DNA of 64,000 bases, from the NCBI GenBank assembly GCA_026936325.1, contig JAPTHN010000004.1, forward strand, positions 33,101,910 through 33,165,909, in the 5' to 3' direction. Below the pieces are notes generated by a model. That model did no database searches. It had not been told where the DNA came from and saw only the letters and a list, made by a program, of their open reading frames with translations. How positions within the stretch are numbered: the stretch's first letter is position 1; each line of letters begins with the position of its first letter. This DNA is from Platynereis dumerilii. Lineage: Eukaryota; Annelida; Polychaeta; Phyllodocida; Nereididae. Of the stretch, positions 1 to 10,905 are shown piece after piece. Position numbers and translations under genes: made by a program.

Positions 1-951
1 ACTGGGTGGGTGGTTATGCCCCACTCTCCCCTACATGGGACTTTGCAGACACTCCGCTTTCTGCATAGTGAAAGTAAAGTAGGCCTATATATATAGGGTC
101 ATAAAGTCAGCCTCTTGCCCCTTAGGCATCATATAATTTTTTACAGCAATTTCAATTAGTATGAGTTTCTGCAATACAGCACTACAACATAGCAAATTTA
201 GTTCATCAGATTGGTTGAGGGAATGAATTACATATCATAAAACTAATTTGAATACCACAAAAATGTATATCAAGTCCGGGGACGTGTTTGGTGGTGTGTT
301 TCCCTGCTGTCTACAAGTGGATGGCTGTTACATTGCCACTTCTTTTTCCAGCCTTGGCAGATCAGAACACATGCTGTCATGTGTTGCCACCTAGTGACTA
401 GTGTGCTATTCTGTGAGCTCCTGCGAGCGGTCCACATCATTTCAGTCTGAGGAACTCACACAATTTTGTCTGGAAGAAAGCGGGGCTGTTTCTGAGTGTG
501 CTGATGGCCTTGTATACTTCCTTAGAGAATGTGATTGTTGAGTCATACATCAATGTCAAATAGAAATTTTGTGAATTTGCAATGAAATTGGAACTATTTC
601 TTGGGAGAGCAATGCTGTAGCATACAAAATCAACTTTTGTGCCAGGTGGCAGTAGCATGCAGTTCTCATTTTCACCAGACTGCTTTCCCTGCTAATCCTA
701 TCTGCTAACCAAACTCAGATGCTCATTGAACCAAAATGTACATTTTTCATAGTTTCCTATGTTCAACACAGAGATTTAGAAGAAGTTTTATTGTACATGG
801 ACCAATCAGGCAGGCTCAAAATGCTACGTAGACAGTGACAACACTATCCAAAGCAACTCATACTAAGTGAATCTACAGTAACACCCCCATATATGTCCAT
901 TTTTCGCATAATACTGTAAGTAATTCAGTTCCTGTTCTTTTTTTTTTTCAG
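1..951. other. Probable intron/intergenic sequence, no gene seen
   Basis: No convincing coding segment is visible. If the exon starting at 952 belongs to a gene running in from the left, this stretch is its last intron. A T-rich polypyrimidine tract ending in AG (about 936-951) marks its right edge. Confidence 0.5.
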
Positions 952-1882
952 GGACAAAAAAGCCAACGACAAATGTTGTTCTTGTTCCTGCTTGCCGCTC
1001 TATTGTTGTGCAAAGAACGATAAATCCCATGACAACAAACGGAACAATTTGAAGAACAACGTAACCTCCGAAAATGAGAAGAAGAGCAGACGCCAAAGTG
1101 TGCGAGATTTCGTGAATAGCTTCAAACTTCCTGCTGTGCCAGAAAGGCTGTTTAAGGCAAGGAACAGGAATGATAATAGAGATCAGCAAGAAAATTACGA
1201 TAACCGACCGGATAATCAACACATTCAAGATAACAGAGTATCTACAACCTCCGATCGCTACGATCACGTGACATACCTGCATCACGATAATTCATCAACT
1301 TCAACGACCCCAGTGCCGATACGCAAAGCACCACCGCCCCCTATTGCCAAGAAGCACAAAGCGTTACCCCCCATCCCGAGGGTACGAAACGCAGGCCAGA
1401 GAATAATGCGACCTATCAGTGAACTGAGGTTAAACATCATGAAACGTCTCTCCAAATCTCACGATGCCCAAAATAACGCTGACCACACGGGGGCGCAGCA
1501 ATCGCACAACCAGCCAGAGGTTCATTACAAGAAGCCCAAAGTCTACAACAAAAATGCCAACCGCTTCAATTATGATAACGCTGCCCTAAACAACCAAGAT
1601 GTAAACCAAGCTAATCAAAACAACCAAGATAAATATGAAGAGTATGATATCAAAGACAATGAACCAAAATTCCTAGATAAGAGAAAATTTGTTCCGATTG
1701 GCGAAGTGACTTTGAAGAAACAACAGAAAATGTTGAATACACCAGGTGGCACTCCAGCAAATGGCAATCCACCAGAGGGCAGCAAAGTCCGCATGCCCCC
1801 ACCTCCAAATAGACCGGCGCCAAATTTGAAAGATGTTGCGAAGAAACAATTGCCACCAGTGCCTCCACCCAAACCTAAGTAA
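952..1882 (+). CDS. Last exon of a protein with a Cys-rich, proline-rich C-terminal (cytoplasmic-type) tail
   Basis: A long T tract followed by CAG at 949-951 is a clear 3' splice site. The open frame continues from it (first base completes a split codon, so a phase-2 intron) to TAA at 1880-1882, about 310 residues. There is no convincing initiator ATG near the start, so this is an exon and not a whole gene. It begins with Asp-Lys-Lys and a cluster of cysteines (CCSCSC...YCC), as in palmitoylated juxtamembrane segments. Next come a basic stretch (KKSRRQ), an Asn/Asp/Gln-rich middle, and proline motifs of SH3-ligand type: APPPPIAKKHKALPPIP, MPPPPNRP and a C-terminal KKQLPPVPPPKPK. I infer the cytoplasmic tail of a single-pass membrane protein. 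ADAM metalloproteases have tails of this style, but no catalytic or membrane segment is in the window, so the family is open. Confidence 0.72.
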
Positions 1883-1898
1883 ACAACTGCTATGAATC

Positions 1899-1904
1899 AA
1901 TAAA
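1899..1904 (+). terminator. Polyadenylation signal AATAAA
   Basis: A canonical AATAAA lies 17 bases after the stop codon of the proline-rich exon, supporting that exon as the 3' end of a plus-strand gene. Confidence 0.6.
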
Positions 1905-3367
1905 AGCTCAAGACTTTTAAAGTGTTAGTTATCACAATACAATGGTCTCTGTATAAGACATTTTGTTATAATAAGACATTTGTTAACTTAATGTTACTCA
2001 CTTCCTCTTCTTATGCTATGTTCTCGAAACAGTAGTTTTGTGTCAATGAACCTGTCTTTGTGCCAGGAAGTGAAATTAAAAATATTGGACACCTACACAT
2101 CGTCGATGACTTATTGGTGACGCCTAGGTAGACATGGTTCTCGTTTTTGGTGCCAAATGCCCAAATCACTCCCAACGAGCAGCAGAAATGTGTCCGCAAC
2201 TTTTAGACACCGATTCTGTTGAAACAAGCAGACTCTTCTCCTCTTTCCTCAAAAATACTGAATCATTATCGCAGAAACACTCTGAATCATTGTTGCGGGA
2301 TTTAGACATTAATAGTATTATATTTTCATTTTGTTGCAATCAACCCCTAAATATTGTATTTTGAAAAAAATTGTCAAGGAGAGACGTCTACCCCAAGAGA
2401 GACTGTTTCACCACAGAGGGGATCTTTCACTTATAATAGCAGTGAATTGGCAGTACATTCCAGAAGCAGTGTTTCAAGCAATTCAACAGCCATGACAAAC
2501 CTTATGGATACACCTTCTTTTGCTTTGATATATCAAATATAATATTCACATATTGCAATGTGTAAATTTACTTTTATACTTCTAATTTATTTGCTCAACT
2601 AACTCAGTGCTTACAATGAACTTAATTGTTCCATAAATGATATATTCGAGGATACTTACAAGGGCCTGTTACATTAATATTTTGATAATTAAGTAAATGA
2701 AAAGTATCCAATCTCAATTTTAAACTTTTGATTTGTTTTTAACATTGCAAAGAATAAATGGACCTTTTATACCACTTGTATATTTTCCAAATTATCAGGA
2801 CATGCATAATTCGCCTTTAGAATGACAAAAGAGTAAGATCGAAAACATAAAAGATATCACAATATTTTTCAAAGTGGTAATCCAACGTGATAGCCAGTCT
2901 GCTGGAAAAAGGTAGGAGTTGCGGGCAGGGGCATGAAGTTTGCATTGCAGTGTGGGCGCAGGGCGGGCATGGGCATTAGGTTTTGGAAGGTGGGCTGCCC
3001 GCAGGCGCCCGCGGGAAAGAGCCTGTGGGCCAGGGCCGGGCACATACGTGCAGGCAAGGGGCGGGAGTGGGCAGGATTTTAGTGCCCGCGTAGGTCTCTA
3101 TTGTCTATACATTGTATTGCCCTAGAGCTTTATGGCACAGTTTAAGTAAAACATATCACGGAAACCAGAGACACAGCGCGGCCTGTTACTGCTAGTGACA
3201 TCATTACGCCATTATTTTTCTTGAAAAGACAATGAAAAGTTCAGAATATAGGTCTTTATTCTCCATATCCTATCCTATTATATAAAAGACAGTATGCACC
3301 ATTTTCTTGTGCTCCATACATTCCTTCAATCATGCTGTCCTTATACCAATCTTTCTTTTTTACTGCC
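1905..3367. other. Intergenic sequence with a GC-rich block
   Basis: No gene is seen. At about 2910-3105 the composition switches to strongly GC-rich sequence with repeated GGGC/GCCCGC words, quite unlike the AT-rich surroundings. This is probably a fragment of a repeat family; no ends or target duplication were found. Confidence 0.4.
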
Positions 3368-3375
3368 TTCTTGAC

Positions 3376-3720
3376 CAGGGCTCCAAAGCCTGACTCCTTT
3401 GGCTTTCCGAAAAGCGACTTCGACTCCTTGGGTCTCTTGAATAACGACTCCGACTCTACTTATCGGCATTATTGCACATAAATTTACATGTTTAACAGGG
3501 GAGAAAAAGTAATTCTCGTAAGTTTCCATAGGATCAAGTACAAGAACACTTGTTTGGAAATTTTATGTAAAATTTGGGACTCATTTCATATTTTCGTAAC
3601 TGTGTTTTTGTAAATTATATTAATTATTTTTAGGAGTCAGGAGTCACCAATTCAATTTCCGACTCCAACTCCACCTGAAAATCTCCGACTCCACGACTCC
3701 GACTCCACTCCAAAACCCTG
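3376..3720. mobile_element. hAT-type MITE (345 bp) with 8-bp target duplication
   Basis: The element starts CAGGG and ends CCCTG. It is flanked by a perfect 8-bp direct repeat TTCTTGAC (3368-3375 and 3721-3728), the duplication size typical of hAT transposons. The interior is built of GACTCC/GGAGTC words and has no coding capacity. A related fragment with GGAGTCGGAGTC lies near 4898-4945. Confidence 0.8.
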
Positions 3721-3728
3721 TTCTTGAC

Positions 3729-4493
3729 AATGCAGCACTTTATATCCACATTTTTTACCGCTATATTATTCCTCCTGATGTTGTCACAGTCACACCTACT
3801 CTGTCCGCAGCTATACCAGATTATACTCTACTCATTCCAGTAGTAGTAGTAGTGGTTTTCCCTGGGTACCGCAGGGGGAGGCATAGCCAACTTTTCATGG
3901 CTGACTACTGGATGTACACGATCTGTTACTGTTTCAGTTGATTCCAATACATTTGTAAGATACCTCACTTTCCGTTTCATCGGCAGCCATCTAATACATT
4001 TATGACCCATGTCATAAAGTTATATATTTATCATAAATCAAGTCTGTGATCTTTGCAGTTTGTCAATACATATTTATTTAATAATATATTTTAATGTACA
4101 TTTACCGTAATTATATTTTAATTTGCACATCTTGGTGTTTTTGACTATATAATATGAGCCAAAGTGAGTTCTGTCGGTTTGATGTTTATTAGCATATAAA
4201 ATGTATATAAAATAATATCTTACCCTAGCTTAGCATATCCAATACAGTGGTGGTAGTAACATGTCAATGCACGCAAAAGAGAATGTATAAGAGAATACGA
4301 AAAACGAGTGATTACAGAAAAGTACTTGAATGTTCCTTGTGAGGTCATAGCCTATACTTGCAATGCTTTAGAAACGAGTGACCAACAGAGTATCAATGAC
4401 AGTTTGACAGTTTATTTTAATGTGTTTGATTGGGCATGTTTTAATGTCATTGATGGCCACCAACAGCTTTTCTGAAAGCGCTCGTTTCTCGTC
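3729..4493. other. AT-rich intergenic sequence
   Basis: No supported gene or structured element was recognised. Confidence 0.4.
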
Positions 4494-4504
4494 TGCAAAT
4501 AGAG

Positions 4505-4793
4505 TTTGTTTGTTTGTGTTTTACGCCTCTGCAGCACCTTAGTGGGCTATATCGAGGCAGGCGATCGCCGTATGATGACGAGATGAGAAGACTGTGAGTC
4601 TGGAACATACCCTATTAATTCAGGGATGCCCAGGGTCTTTCAGTTGCCCCAGCATAGAACACTGGATACAACCCGCCTCCATTTAATGTCCCATGGGCTC
4701 GGACTAAAGTGAGTTCCCGGAGTGAGATTTGAACCCACGCCCTCAAAGCCAGTTGACTAGCGCACTTACCAATTAGGCCACGGGGGAACTTCA
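4505..4793 (-). mobile_element. tRNA-derived SINE (family A, copy 1)
   Basis: Read on the minus strand the element begins with a tRNA-like head: an A-box-like TGGCCTAATTGG and a B box GGTTCAAATCTC. It continues through a body shared with the copy at 15201 and ends in an (ACAA)n-type tail at about 4505-4520. An 11-bp perfect target duplication, TGCAAATAGAG, flanks it (4494-4504 and 4794-4804). It is non-autonomous and would be transcribed by RNA polymerase III and mobilised by a LINE. Confidence 0.88.
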
Positions 4794-4825
4794 TGCAAAT
4801 AGAGTAATACAGAATATAGGAATTT

Positions 4826-4879
4826 CTGGGGCCCTACGATTTATTTTGCCACGGGGCCCGAGACGCCGCCAGTCCGCCC
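4826..4879. mobile_element. Terminal fragment of a hAT-like MITE
   Basis: The fragment ends GGGGCCCGAGACG...CCAGTCCGCCCCTGG, the same terminus as the complete element at 51762-52067 (CCAGTCCACCCCTG). The opposite end was not found, so this is a truncated copy. Confidence 0.5.
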
Positions 4880-5300
4880 CTGGCCATTCAGGAGACCCAA
4901 GGAGTCGGAGTCGGTTCACTTACTATGTGCCTCCAAAACCCTGGTGCTGTTAGGCAAGGTTTGGATTAGCCTTGGAACTCTGTGTGCAGTTTCCTTGAAT
5001 TCGAGCCAAAACATTTTCCCGAAACTGTTGAGTACAGCAGGAAAAGAGTAAGGAAAAACACATTGGCAGCAATGAAAAGTTAGCATACAAGGTGAATAGG
5101 TGAAAGTCATAAACAGAAACTAGAAAGAGCGCTCGGAGATCGCATACCTCAGCCTGCCTTGAAAAGAAGACTCGGACTGAACACAACTTTTTAATTCTTG
5201 ATATCTGTTATCGATCAATAATCAAGTAATTTATACAACATTAAAACATTTTTTTGTAATTTTAATAGAATATATATATGTCAAAAGGGTGACCATATCA
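4880..5300. other. Intergenic sequence with a hAT-MITE remnant
   Basis: Apart from a partial copy of the GACTCC-rich MITE at about 4898-4945, nothing was recognised. Confidence 0.35.
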
Positions 5301-6230
5301 GAGAAACGCAGTGGCGGAGCTAGGATTTTTCTCTGGGGGGGCAAATGACCCTGAATTTCCCCAAAATATTATCGACAACACGGGGTTGCATTTGACGCGT
5401 TCTGAACTTTTGACAAACTTTACTGTAATCTCAAGTAAAGTACACATAACATTGAAAACACTATGAATATGATGATGCTATAGTACTGTCAATTTAGGAA
5501 CTAACTTGTTATAAAAAATATATAGAAACTGTCATGTAATTTTACACTGAAGTCAGTGGGCATCCATTGTAAGAGTTTGAAAAGTTTGTTGTCTTTCATC
5601 ATTCATCAAACAGGAAAACTGTTGACCTGTTACAGTATTCAGATATACCAAGGCAAGCAGAGACATCCTTGAAAGAGGTATTGGCCACTTAAAAAAAAAA
5701 AGCTTTCCCAAGGTGTTGTGGGCATGTAAGCAATACGCAGGAAGAAAATTGCAAAGGTTCGATCAATTAAAAGCCAATAAAATCTGAAGATCGGTCTGAA
5801 AGTTCCTGTTTCCCAAAAATGTATTTTGCCTTTTCTCATCTTTTTGCTGTTTTCTCCTTTTCTTCCCCTGTTTCCCCTCATTTCCCCACATTTCACTTTT
5901 TTTCCCCTTTTTCCCAATTTTTCCCCATTTCCCCATTTTTTTTCTCCATTTCCCCATTTTTTCCCCAAAAAGTTGTCTGGTGGGGCAACTTGCCCCCCCT
6001 GCCCCCCCACTAGCTACGCCACTGGAGAAACGATTTTTCAATAGGCCGATTGGAGCTCAGTATTTAATGGATAATGGCAATCAATCAATCAATATAGAAC
6101 ATCAATCATTTTTTGTGATTCAGATTTCTTTTTAAGGGTGACCAATACTGACCATGTCAGAGAAACTGTCTTTAAATGGGCCCATTAGAGGTATTTGAAA
6201 TGGACATGGCAATCATAAATCAATCTATCT
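5291..6230 (+). repeat. Imperfect tandem duplication of the MITE target region
   Basis: The sequence around the hAT insertion (GACCATATCAGAGAAAC... to GGCAATCAATC) is repeated about 110 bases downstream (GACCATGTCAGAGAAAC at about 6146, through GGCAATCATAAATC near 6210). The second copy gives an approximation of the empty site. Confidence 0.5.
5309..6024. mobile_element. hAT-type MITE (716 bp) with 8-bp target duplication
   Basis: Terminal inverted repeats CAGTGGCGGAGCTAG and CTAGCTACGCCACTG (one central mismatch) bound the element. A perfect 8-bp duplication GAGAAACG lies at 5301-5308 and 6025-6032. The right third (about 5855-6005) is a pyrimidine-rich tract of TTTCCCC words. No transposase is present, so it is non-autonomous. 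Confidence 0.88.
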
Positions 6231-6538
6231 ATCTACATATCTATGTGTTCGTCTTTCTATCTGTTTATGCCTCTATCCATCTGTCTGTTATTTTCTCTTT
6301 TTTTTCAAGGATTATTTGTCTTTTTTTCCTACAAGGTATAATAGAGTAAAATGAACTAGCAGGCCAAGAGAGTTTACATTTTTACAATCTGTTCAGCAAT
6401 TCTGAATCGTAATTGAATCTAATAAATTACAGGAATTTATTGATTGTCATTGCTTATTGATTGGCGTTGGTCAGTGTAATCATCATCAAATACAATATTA
6501 ATGGCCAATCATCCAATCAATCTTAGCTTCAGATCCTT

Positions 6539-6544
6539 TTTATT
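6539..6544 (-). terminator. Polyadenylation signal for the receptor gene
   Basis: TTTATT on the plus strand reads AATAAA on the minus strand, about 137 bases past the stop codon of the receptor's last exon. Confidence 0.5.
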
Positions 6545-6680
6545 TGTCAACATACATATCAATTGCATAGAAACTATACTATCAGTTGTGTATTCCACTA
6601 CAGTTCATGCAGCACGGTAGAGGACTAATTTTGACTTTCTTTTACTGCAGTGCCAAAAAAGCTCCAATCTTCACCAAAAT

Positions 6681-9600
6681 TTAATCAGGTATTGTGCAGC
6701 ACCAATGAAAACATCGTGCCAAAGGAAATCTAGATCCATTGAGTATTCTTGGCAGGAGTCGATTAACAAACACACAAACCCACAAGCACAGATCCCAGAA
6801 ACTGCCCACCCTCACAATACTCCGCCCTGCAGGCTGAGTAATAAAGTCGAAGTACTGGTGCAGAATGCCCAATATGAATGCTAAACAAGTAACTGATGCA
6901 TACAAGTACATTCGCACTTTTAACATTTTTTCTGACTTCTTTTCTCTCCTCTGTGAGGCTTTTCTTACATTTTCTGTATATCTCTGGATAGCATACATTG
7001 TTCCGATGGTTATAAAAGATAGTATTCCCATTACAAAGTTGATCAGAGTTTGTTTGACTTCTCCAAATTGCAAAATACACAGAGCACTGGGTGATTGGTA
7101 TTCATTAAAAGAGTATGCCAGAAAACAAAACAACACAATCAAAATTGTCATTAAAATGATGAAATATCTTTCATGCTTTGTTCCGTTTGATTGGATATGT
7201 GTCAACTTCACTAGAATCTTCAAGAAAAAGATCACATTATTGCAGAGAAAACAATAGCCCAACCCAAACTGTCCATAGGCAATGGCTTGGCACAAGAAGG
7301 CCTCGTTACTATAGAATTCAACCATTGGTTGGAGACTGGTGGTTTGGTTATGGAAGTGAAATATAACCAAAAAAACTGACATTCCAAATCCAGTGAATAT
7401 TGTAACAGAGAAAGAAGTTTTATGCTTCCCGGGACCCAACAGCAAGTGAAGAAGTGTTATAGTGTTCACCAAGCCAACTGTCAAGATGTAAAGTGGGATA
7501 ATCCACGACTGTTTTGGATAGATATCAGAACATACTGACCACAAAGTTGTCGTTCCGACATTCTTACAATTAGGAATAACATCACTTCCCTTGAGACAGC
7601 AGAAGCGGATATCATCAACAGATACTTCCGCTAGAGTTTTTTTGAGCAGCATGCCTTTATGTACAGTTCTCACTGGGGACCCAGCTAATCTAATGACTTC
7701 AATGGAATTTAAACTAGCCATAATCTCTTCCGTTAACTGACCGATTGCTGTATTTTTCATGTCCAGTATTTTGAGTTCTGTCAGGTCGCAAAATGAGCAT
7801 TCTTCTATCCAGTTGATCATTGAATTTGCCAAATTCAGTCTTACTAGATTCACCATTGTTTGGAATGTATCTCTTCTGATTGCATTCAGATCTGAATTCT
7901 GAAAGTCAAGATATTTAATGTTTGTCAAATTAACTTCCCTTGAGTTGAAATCTCTCAATTGATTGTGGCTGATGTCTAACTTGACAACATTTGGAATTTT
8001 TAACCGTCTTAATAAAAAAACACTGTCAATGTTGCACCAAGACAAATTGACAAACCAAGCATTGGGAAATTCGACTGTTGATTCAGTTAACTGTAAATTT
8101 ATTCTGATTGATACCACAGCAAAGCGACCCTGTTTGATTTTCAAAGAATCGGTGCAGTATATTGCCCTACCAAAACATGTGCATCCTGGTGGACATTCGC
8201 CTTTATTGCAAAAGTATTCATCATCTCCTGAGAGGGGACAATGCAAAATTCCATCACAGACTTCGGAGGGATGAACACAAATCTTCTCTTTTGTGCAACG
8301 CAACATCTTGTGACACGTCCATGCCTCGCAATTCATTTCGTCATCCGCTGACGAACAATCAGGGATCCCATTACAAATTAATCGGAATGGAAGTTTCATG
8401 CCGTCACTGCTGATGCAGCTGTACTTTTCAGGTACCGCAATATAGCGATCCAGCTCCGCACAATTATCAAATTGCCAGCTGTTGTTACAAGGAAGATGGT
8501 TTCCATAAAAGCTTTTGTCTCTTGTACATTCATATTTTCTGGGAAAGCATGTTTGGGAGCCTATGGGGCAAACCAGGCCTTCATTATCATACTTTGATGA
8601 CAAATCGGAGTTTTTTGCCAAGTGAAGGGCGTTGGACGTGGTTACACTGCACTCAGCAGTCTGTTGTTTTGCATGAAGGGGACTCCAAGCAAGAGGATAT
8701 CTGTTTCCAGTACCAACATGGTGGTCAGGACATTCTTCCTCATCCTCACCTTCTTCACAATCCCATAAAAGATCACACACCCTGGATAAAGCAATGCATG
8801 TTCCGTCACCACAGCGGAAATATAAATTTGTCAAATGTTCATCAGAGCAGGGATCAGTGCAGTTCTGTTCATCACTGCGGTCAAGGCACTGTGGAGTTTG
8901 ATCACAAAAGTAGGTCTCTGGAATGCACTCCCCACTCTGACAGGCACGAAATCCCAACATGCAGTCTTCTGATAAGAGGCGAGGCTCTTGACTGCACAAT
9001 ACTTGCACCTCCTTCTCATTAGGAGGTTGGAATGGAAATTCTGTCATTCTTGGATTTTCAGTTAAAAGAAACTGATCTTCTTTGTATTGAAACATATCTA
9101 TTCCCATGAAGGCATTCTCATCCTTGCAAACAAGGAATAAGTTCGATTTTCCAAATTTTTTAATATAGGTTAAAAAATCGATCAAGACGCTGCTCAAACT
9201 TACGTAATTTTCCGTATATATGTATCCTCCAATGTAAGTTTCCATATGTATGTATCCTCCAATGTCTTTACACAGTTTTGTTAATTGTCCTTGTTCTATT
9301 TGACTGGTGCCTTTAACAGTTTGCAGTTTAAGACACTCATTAATACTATAAAACCATCCGTCTTCGCAGTATTTCTCTGCAACTTTAAATGAAGATGTTT
9401 GCAGTTCACCTCTATTTCCTTCAGGATACTCACAAATAAGGGTGACATCATCAAAGTCTTTAGAACAGTCCATGAAAATCCAAGTCTCTGTAGACGGAAC
9501 CAAGGACAAACATTCCTTAGTTTTTCTCTCCTTTCCATGTACCCTGTCTCCTCTCAAGTGGGCGAGTATGTAGGAGTACTCTAAATATCTTTCTTCTGAC

Positions 9601-9704
9601 ATGTTTTGATAACGATGTGACACGTTGTAACTTAATTCGTTCAGGTTGCTGTGTTCATGGAATCGATTGAAGTTTAGAGTTGTATTGTCACTCCAAGAGG
9701 TGCT
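6681..9704 (-). CDS. Exon 2 of a lectin-LDLa-LRR-7TM receptor (GRL101-like)
   Basis: This 1,007-codon exon follows a 3' splice site (TTTCTTCCAG, AG at 9706-9705) and ends with TAA at 6683-6681. In joined numbering (841 residues come from exon 1) it encodes: the C-terminal half of a C-type lectin domain (to about 934, ETWIFMDC...LICEYP); a second, divergent lectin-like segment (about 950-1080); LDLa repeats at about 1089-1123 (CDQTPQCLDRSDEQNC) and 1127-1166; a degenerate LDLa-like region at 1220-1256; two more LDLa at 1271-1300 and 1305-1340 (CDGILHC...GDDEYFC); an LRR N-cap (CPPGCTC, about 1345-1358); LRRs at 1383-1535 (VVKLDISHNQL); a Cys-rich hinge; and seven hydrophobic helices at 1574-1830. 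The layout matches snail GRL101 and relaxin-receptor-like LGRs, normally G-protein-coupled receptors at the plasma membrane. The DRY site after TM3 reads KILVKLT and the TM7 NPxxY site reads NRLLPRIL, so coupling may be altered. The ligand is unknown. Confidence 0.9.
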   Translation of the reverse strand, partial: STSWSDNTTLNFNRFHEHSNLNELSYNVSHRYQNMSEERYLEYSYILAHLRGDRVHGKERKTKECLSLVPSTETWIFMDCSKDFDDVTLICEYPEGNRGELQTSSFKVAEKYCEDGWFYSINECLKLQTVKGTSQIEQGQLTKLCKDIGGYIHMETYIGGYIYTENYVSLSSVLIDFLTYIKKFGKSNLFLVCKDENAFMGIDMFQYKEDQFLLTENPRMTEFPFQPPNEKEVQVLCSQEPRLLSEDCMLGFRACQSGECIPETYFCDQTPQCLDRSDEQNCTDPCSDEHLTNLYFRCGDGTCIALSRVCDLLWDCEEGEDEEECPDHHVGTGNRYPLAWSPLHAKQQTAECSVTTSNALHLAKNSDLSSKYDNEGLVCPIGSQTCFPRKYECTRDKSFYGNHLPCNNSWQFDNCAELDRYIAVPEKYSCISSDGMKLPFRLICNGIPDCSSADDEMNCEAWTCHKMLRCTKEKICVHPSEVCDGILHCPLSGDDEYFCNKGECPPGCTCFGRAIYCTDSLKIKQGRFAVVSIRINLQLTESTVEFPNAWFVNLSWCNIDSVFLLRRLKIPNVVKLDISHNQLRDFNSREVNLTNIKYLDFQNSDLNAIRRDTFQTMVNLVRLNLANSMINWIEECSFCDLTELKILDMKNTAIGQLTEEIMASLNSIEVIRLAGSPVRTVHKGMLLKKTLAEVSVDDIRFCCLKGSDVIPNCKNVGTTTLWSVCSDIYPKQSWIIPLYILTVGLVNTITLLHLLLGPGKHKTSFSVTIFTGFGMSVFLVIFHFHNQTTSLQPMVEFYSNEAFLCQAIAYGQFGLGYCFLCNNVIFFLKILVKLTHIQSNGTKHERYFIILMTILIVLFCFLAYSFNEYQSPSALCILQFGEVKQTLINFVMGILSFITIGTMYAIQRYTENVRKASQRREKKSEKMLKVRMYLYASVTCLAFILGILHQYFDFITQPAGRSIVRVGSFWDLCLWVCVFVNRLLPRILNGSRFPLARCFHWCCTIPD

Positions 9705-9713
9705 CTGGAAGAA

Positions 9714-10050
9714 ATTAGATAGATAGATAGATAGATTGATATGGTAAGTGCAGCCCTCTAAGCCCAGTTCTGGGCACTCACGAGGATTGATTGATGAGAT
9801 GGGGGAGACAGTGGGCGTCCTCAACATGCTACACGTTTACCCCATGTGAGGGATCTTTTACTTGCCCAGCAAAGACACTGATACAAGGGGCCGCCAATTT
9901 AACGTCTCATCCGAACGACATCCAGCAGAGATTTTGCTCATGAAGGTCCACTGAAAATTTTGGGTTCCCCACCCGGGGTTCGAGGCCATGCAGACTAGGA
10001 CCTTCAGGGGAGCAGGCGGCCGGCGGGCAACTCAGACACTTGGCCACCCA
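9714..10050 (-). mobile_element. tRNA-derived SINE (family B) abutting the receptor splice acceptor
   Basis: On the minus strand it runs from a tRNA-like head (TGGCCAAGTGTCTGAG A-box-like; CCTCGAACCCC B-box-like) through a conserved body (GGATGAGACGTTAAATTGGC) to a (TATC)n tail. A headless second copy lies at 62035-62275 with the same tail, which shows that the (TATC)n belongs to the SINE. The tail stops about 10 bases before the acceptor AG and forms most of its polypyrimidine tract. Confidence 0.82.
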
Positions 10051-10089
10051 GCAAATTCAAATTGCCTAGAGGAAATATTCAGCATTTCA

Positions 10090-10905
10090 TATTACAGCCT
10101 GGAAATTTGATGTGCAAAAAGAGAGGACTGTTGCACTGTGAAAATGGCACTTTGTGACTTATGACAGCTGATGAAGTGTCATCTTCTCTACTTTCAACAT
10201 GATGGGGTGTAAAACACAAACTCACTTACTCACCCACTCTACTTTCAACATGGCAAACATAGAGGCTGTTTCATTAGTCATGATCAAGAAAAGGTCATTT
10301 GATTTGTCATAACTACTTTTAGAGTAAAAATCAGATGCATTTCGTTTGCTTGTCACCAAAAAGCGGGATTAGTCTCCTTACAGTTCTCGTCATACTTACG
10401 TGGAATCTCAAGTTCTTTTCCATGCTGTTGAACTCTGATGTCAGAGATGACTCTATTCTAGCATTGCAATATATTTAAATTAACTACAAGCTGTGATGTC
10501 ATTTCAAACTGGGTCAGATTCCCCAGCTTCTAGCCAATGCTGATCCTCCTGAACTGAGCGTCACAGTTTCAACAGTGTCAGAGTAAGAATTTTATCAGGG
10601 ATAGCCCTTACAACCACGTCATCACAGCTTGATAGCCAATGGGCAGACAGTAAACTAAACATCATAGTTCAAGCATTGATATATTGAAGTAAGCATAACA
10701 TTTGTGACCCCATTGATCTATCACAACAATCACCATTAGTGGGCTGTCTAAGCCTCAAAAACAGGCCAAAACCTGCACTTCATAGTACAATTATCCCATT
10801 TGGCATGAATCAACTACAGGACCCAAGGGTTCATTTAAAAGGTGGACACAAGCTGAGGCTGCATGTTTCCACCAATATTTTTGGTGGTTTCCATGGCAAC
10901 TACCT
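10090..10905 (+). repeat. Left inverted-repeat arm of the large intron element
   Basis: It pairs with 17870-18620 on the opposite strand. Shared blocks include GATGTGCAAAAAGAGAGGAC, the CTTACGTGGAATCTCAAG block, CCCCAGCTTCTAGCCAATGC, AACCTGCACTTCATAGTACA and GTTTCCATGGCAAC. Confidence 0.75.

Noticed and set aside
863-1285. 140-residue minus-strand frame opposite the proline-rich exon
   Set aside because: Antisense shadow of the plus-strand exon, which has splice and polyadenylation signals; no recognisable domain.
5639-6044. Overlapping frames on both strands with Lys/Gly- or Phe/Pro-rich products
   Set aside because: They translate the TTTCCCC tract of the hAT MITE; low complexity, no start context.
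6763-9022. Several shorter frames across the receptor exon
   Set aside because: Other-frame or antisense shadows of the long lectin-LDLa-LRR-7TM frame.
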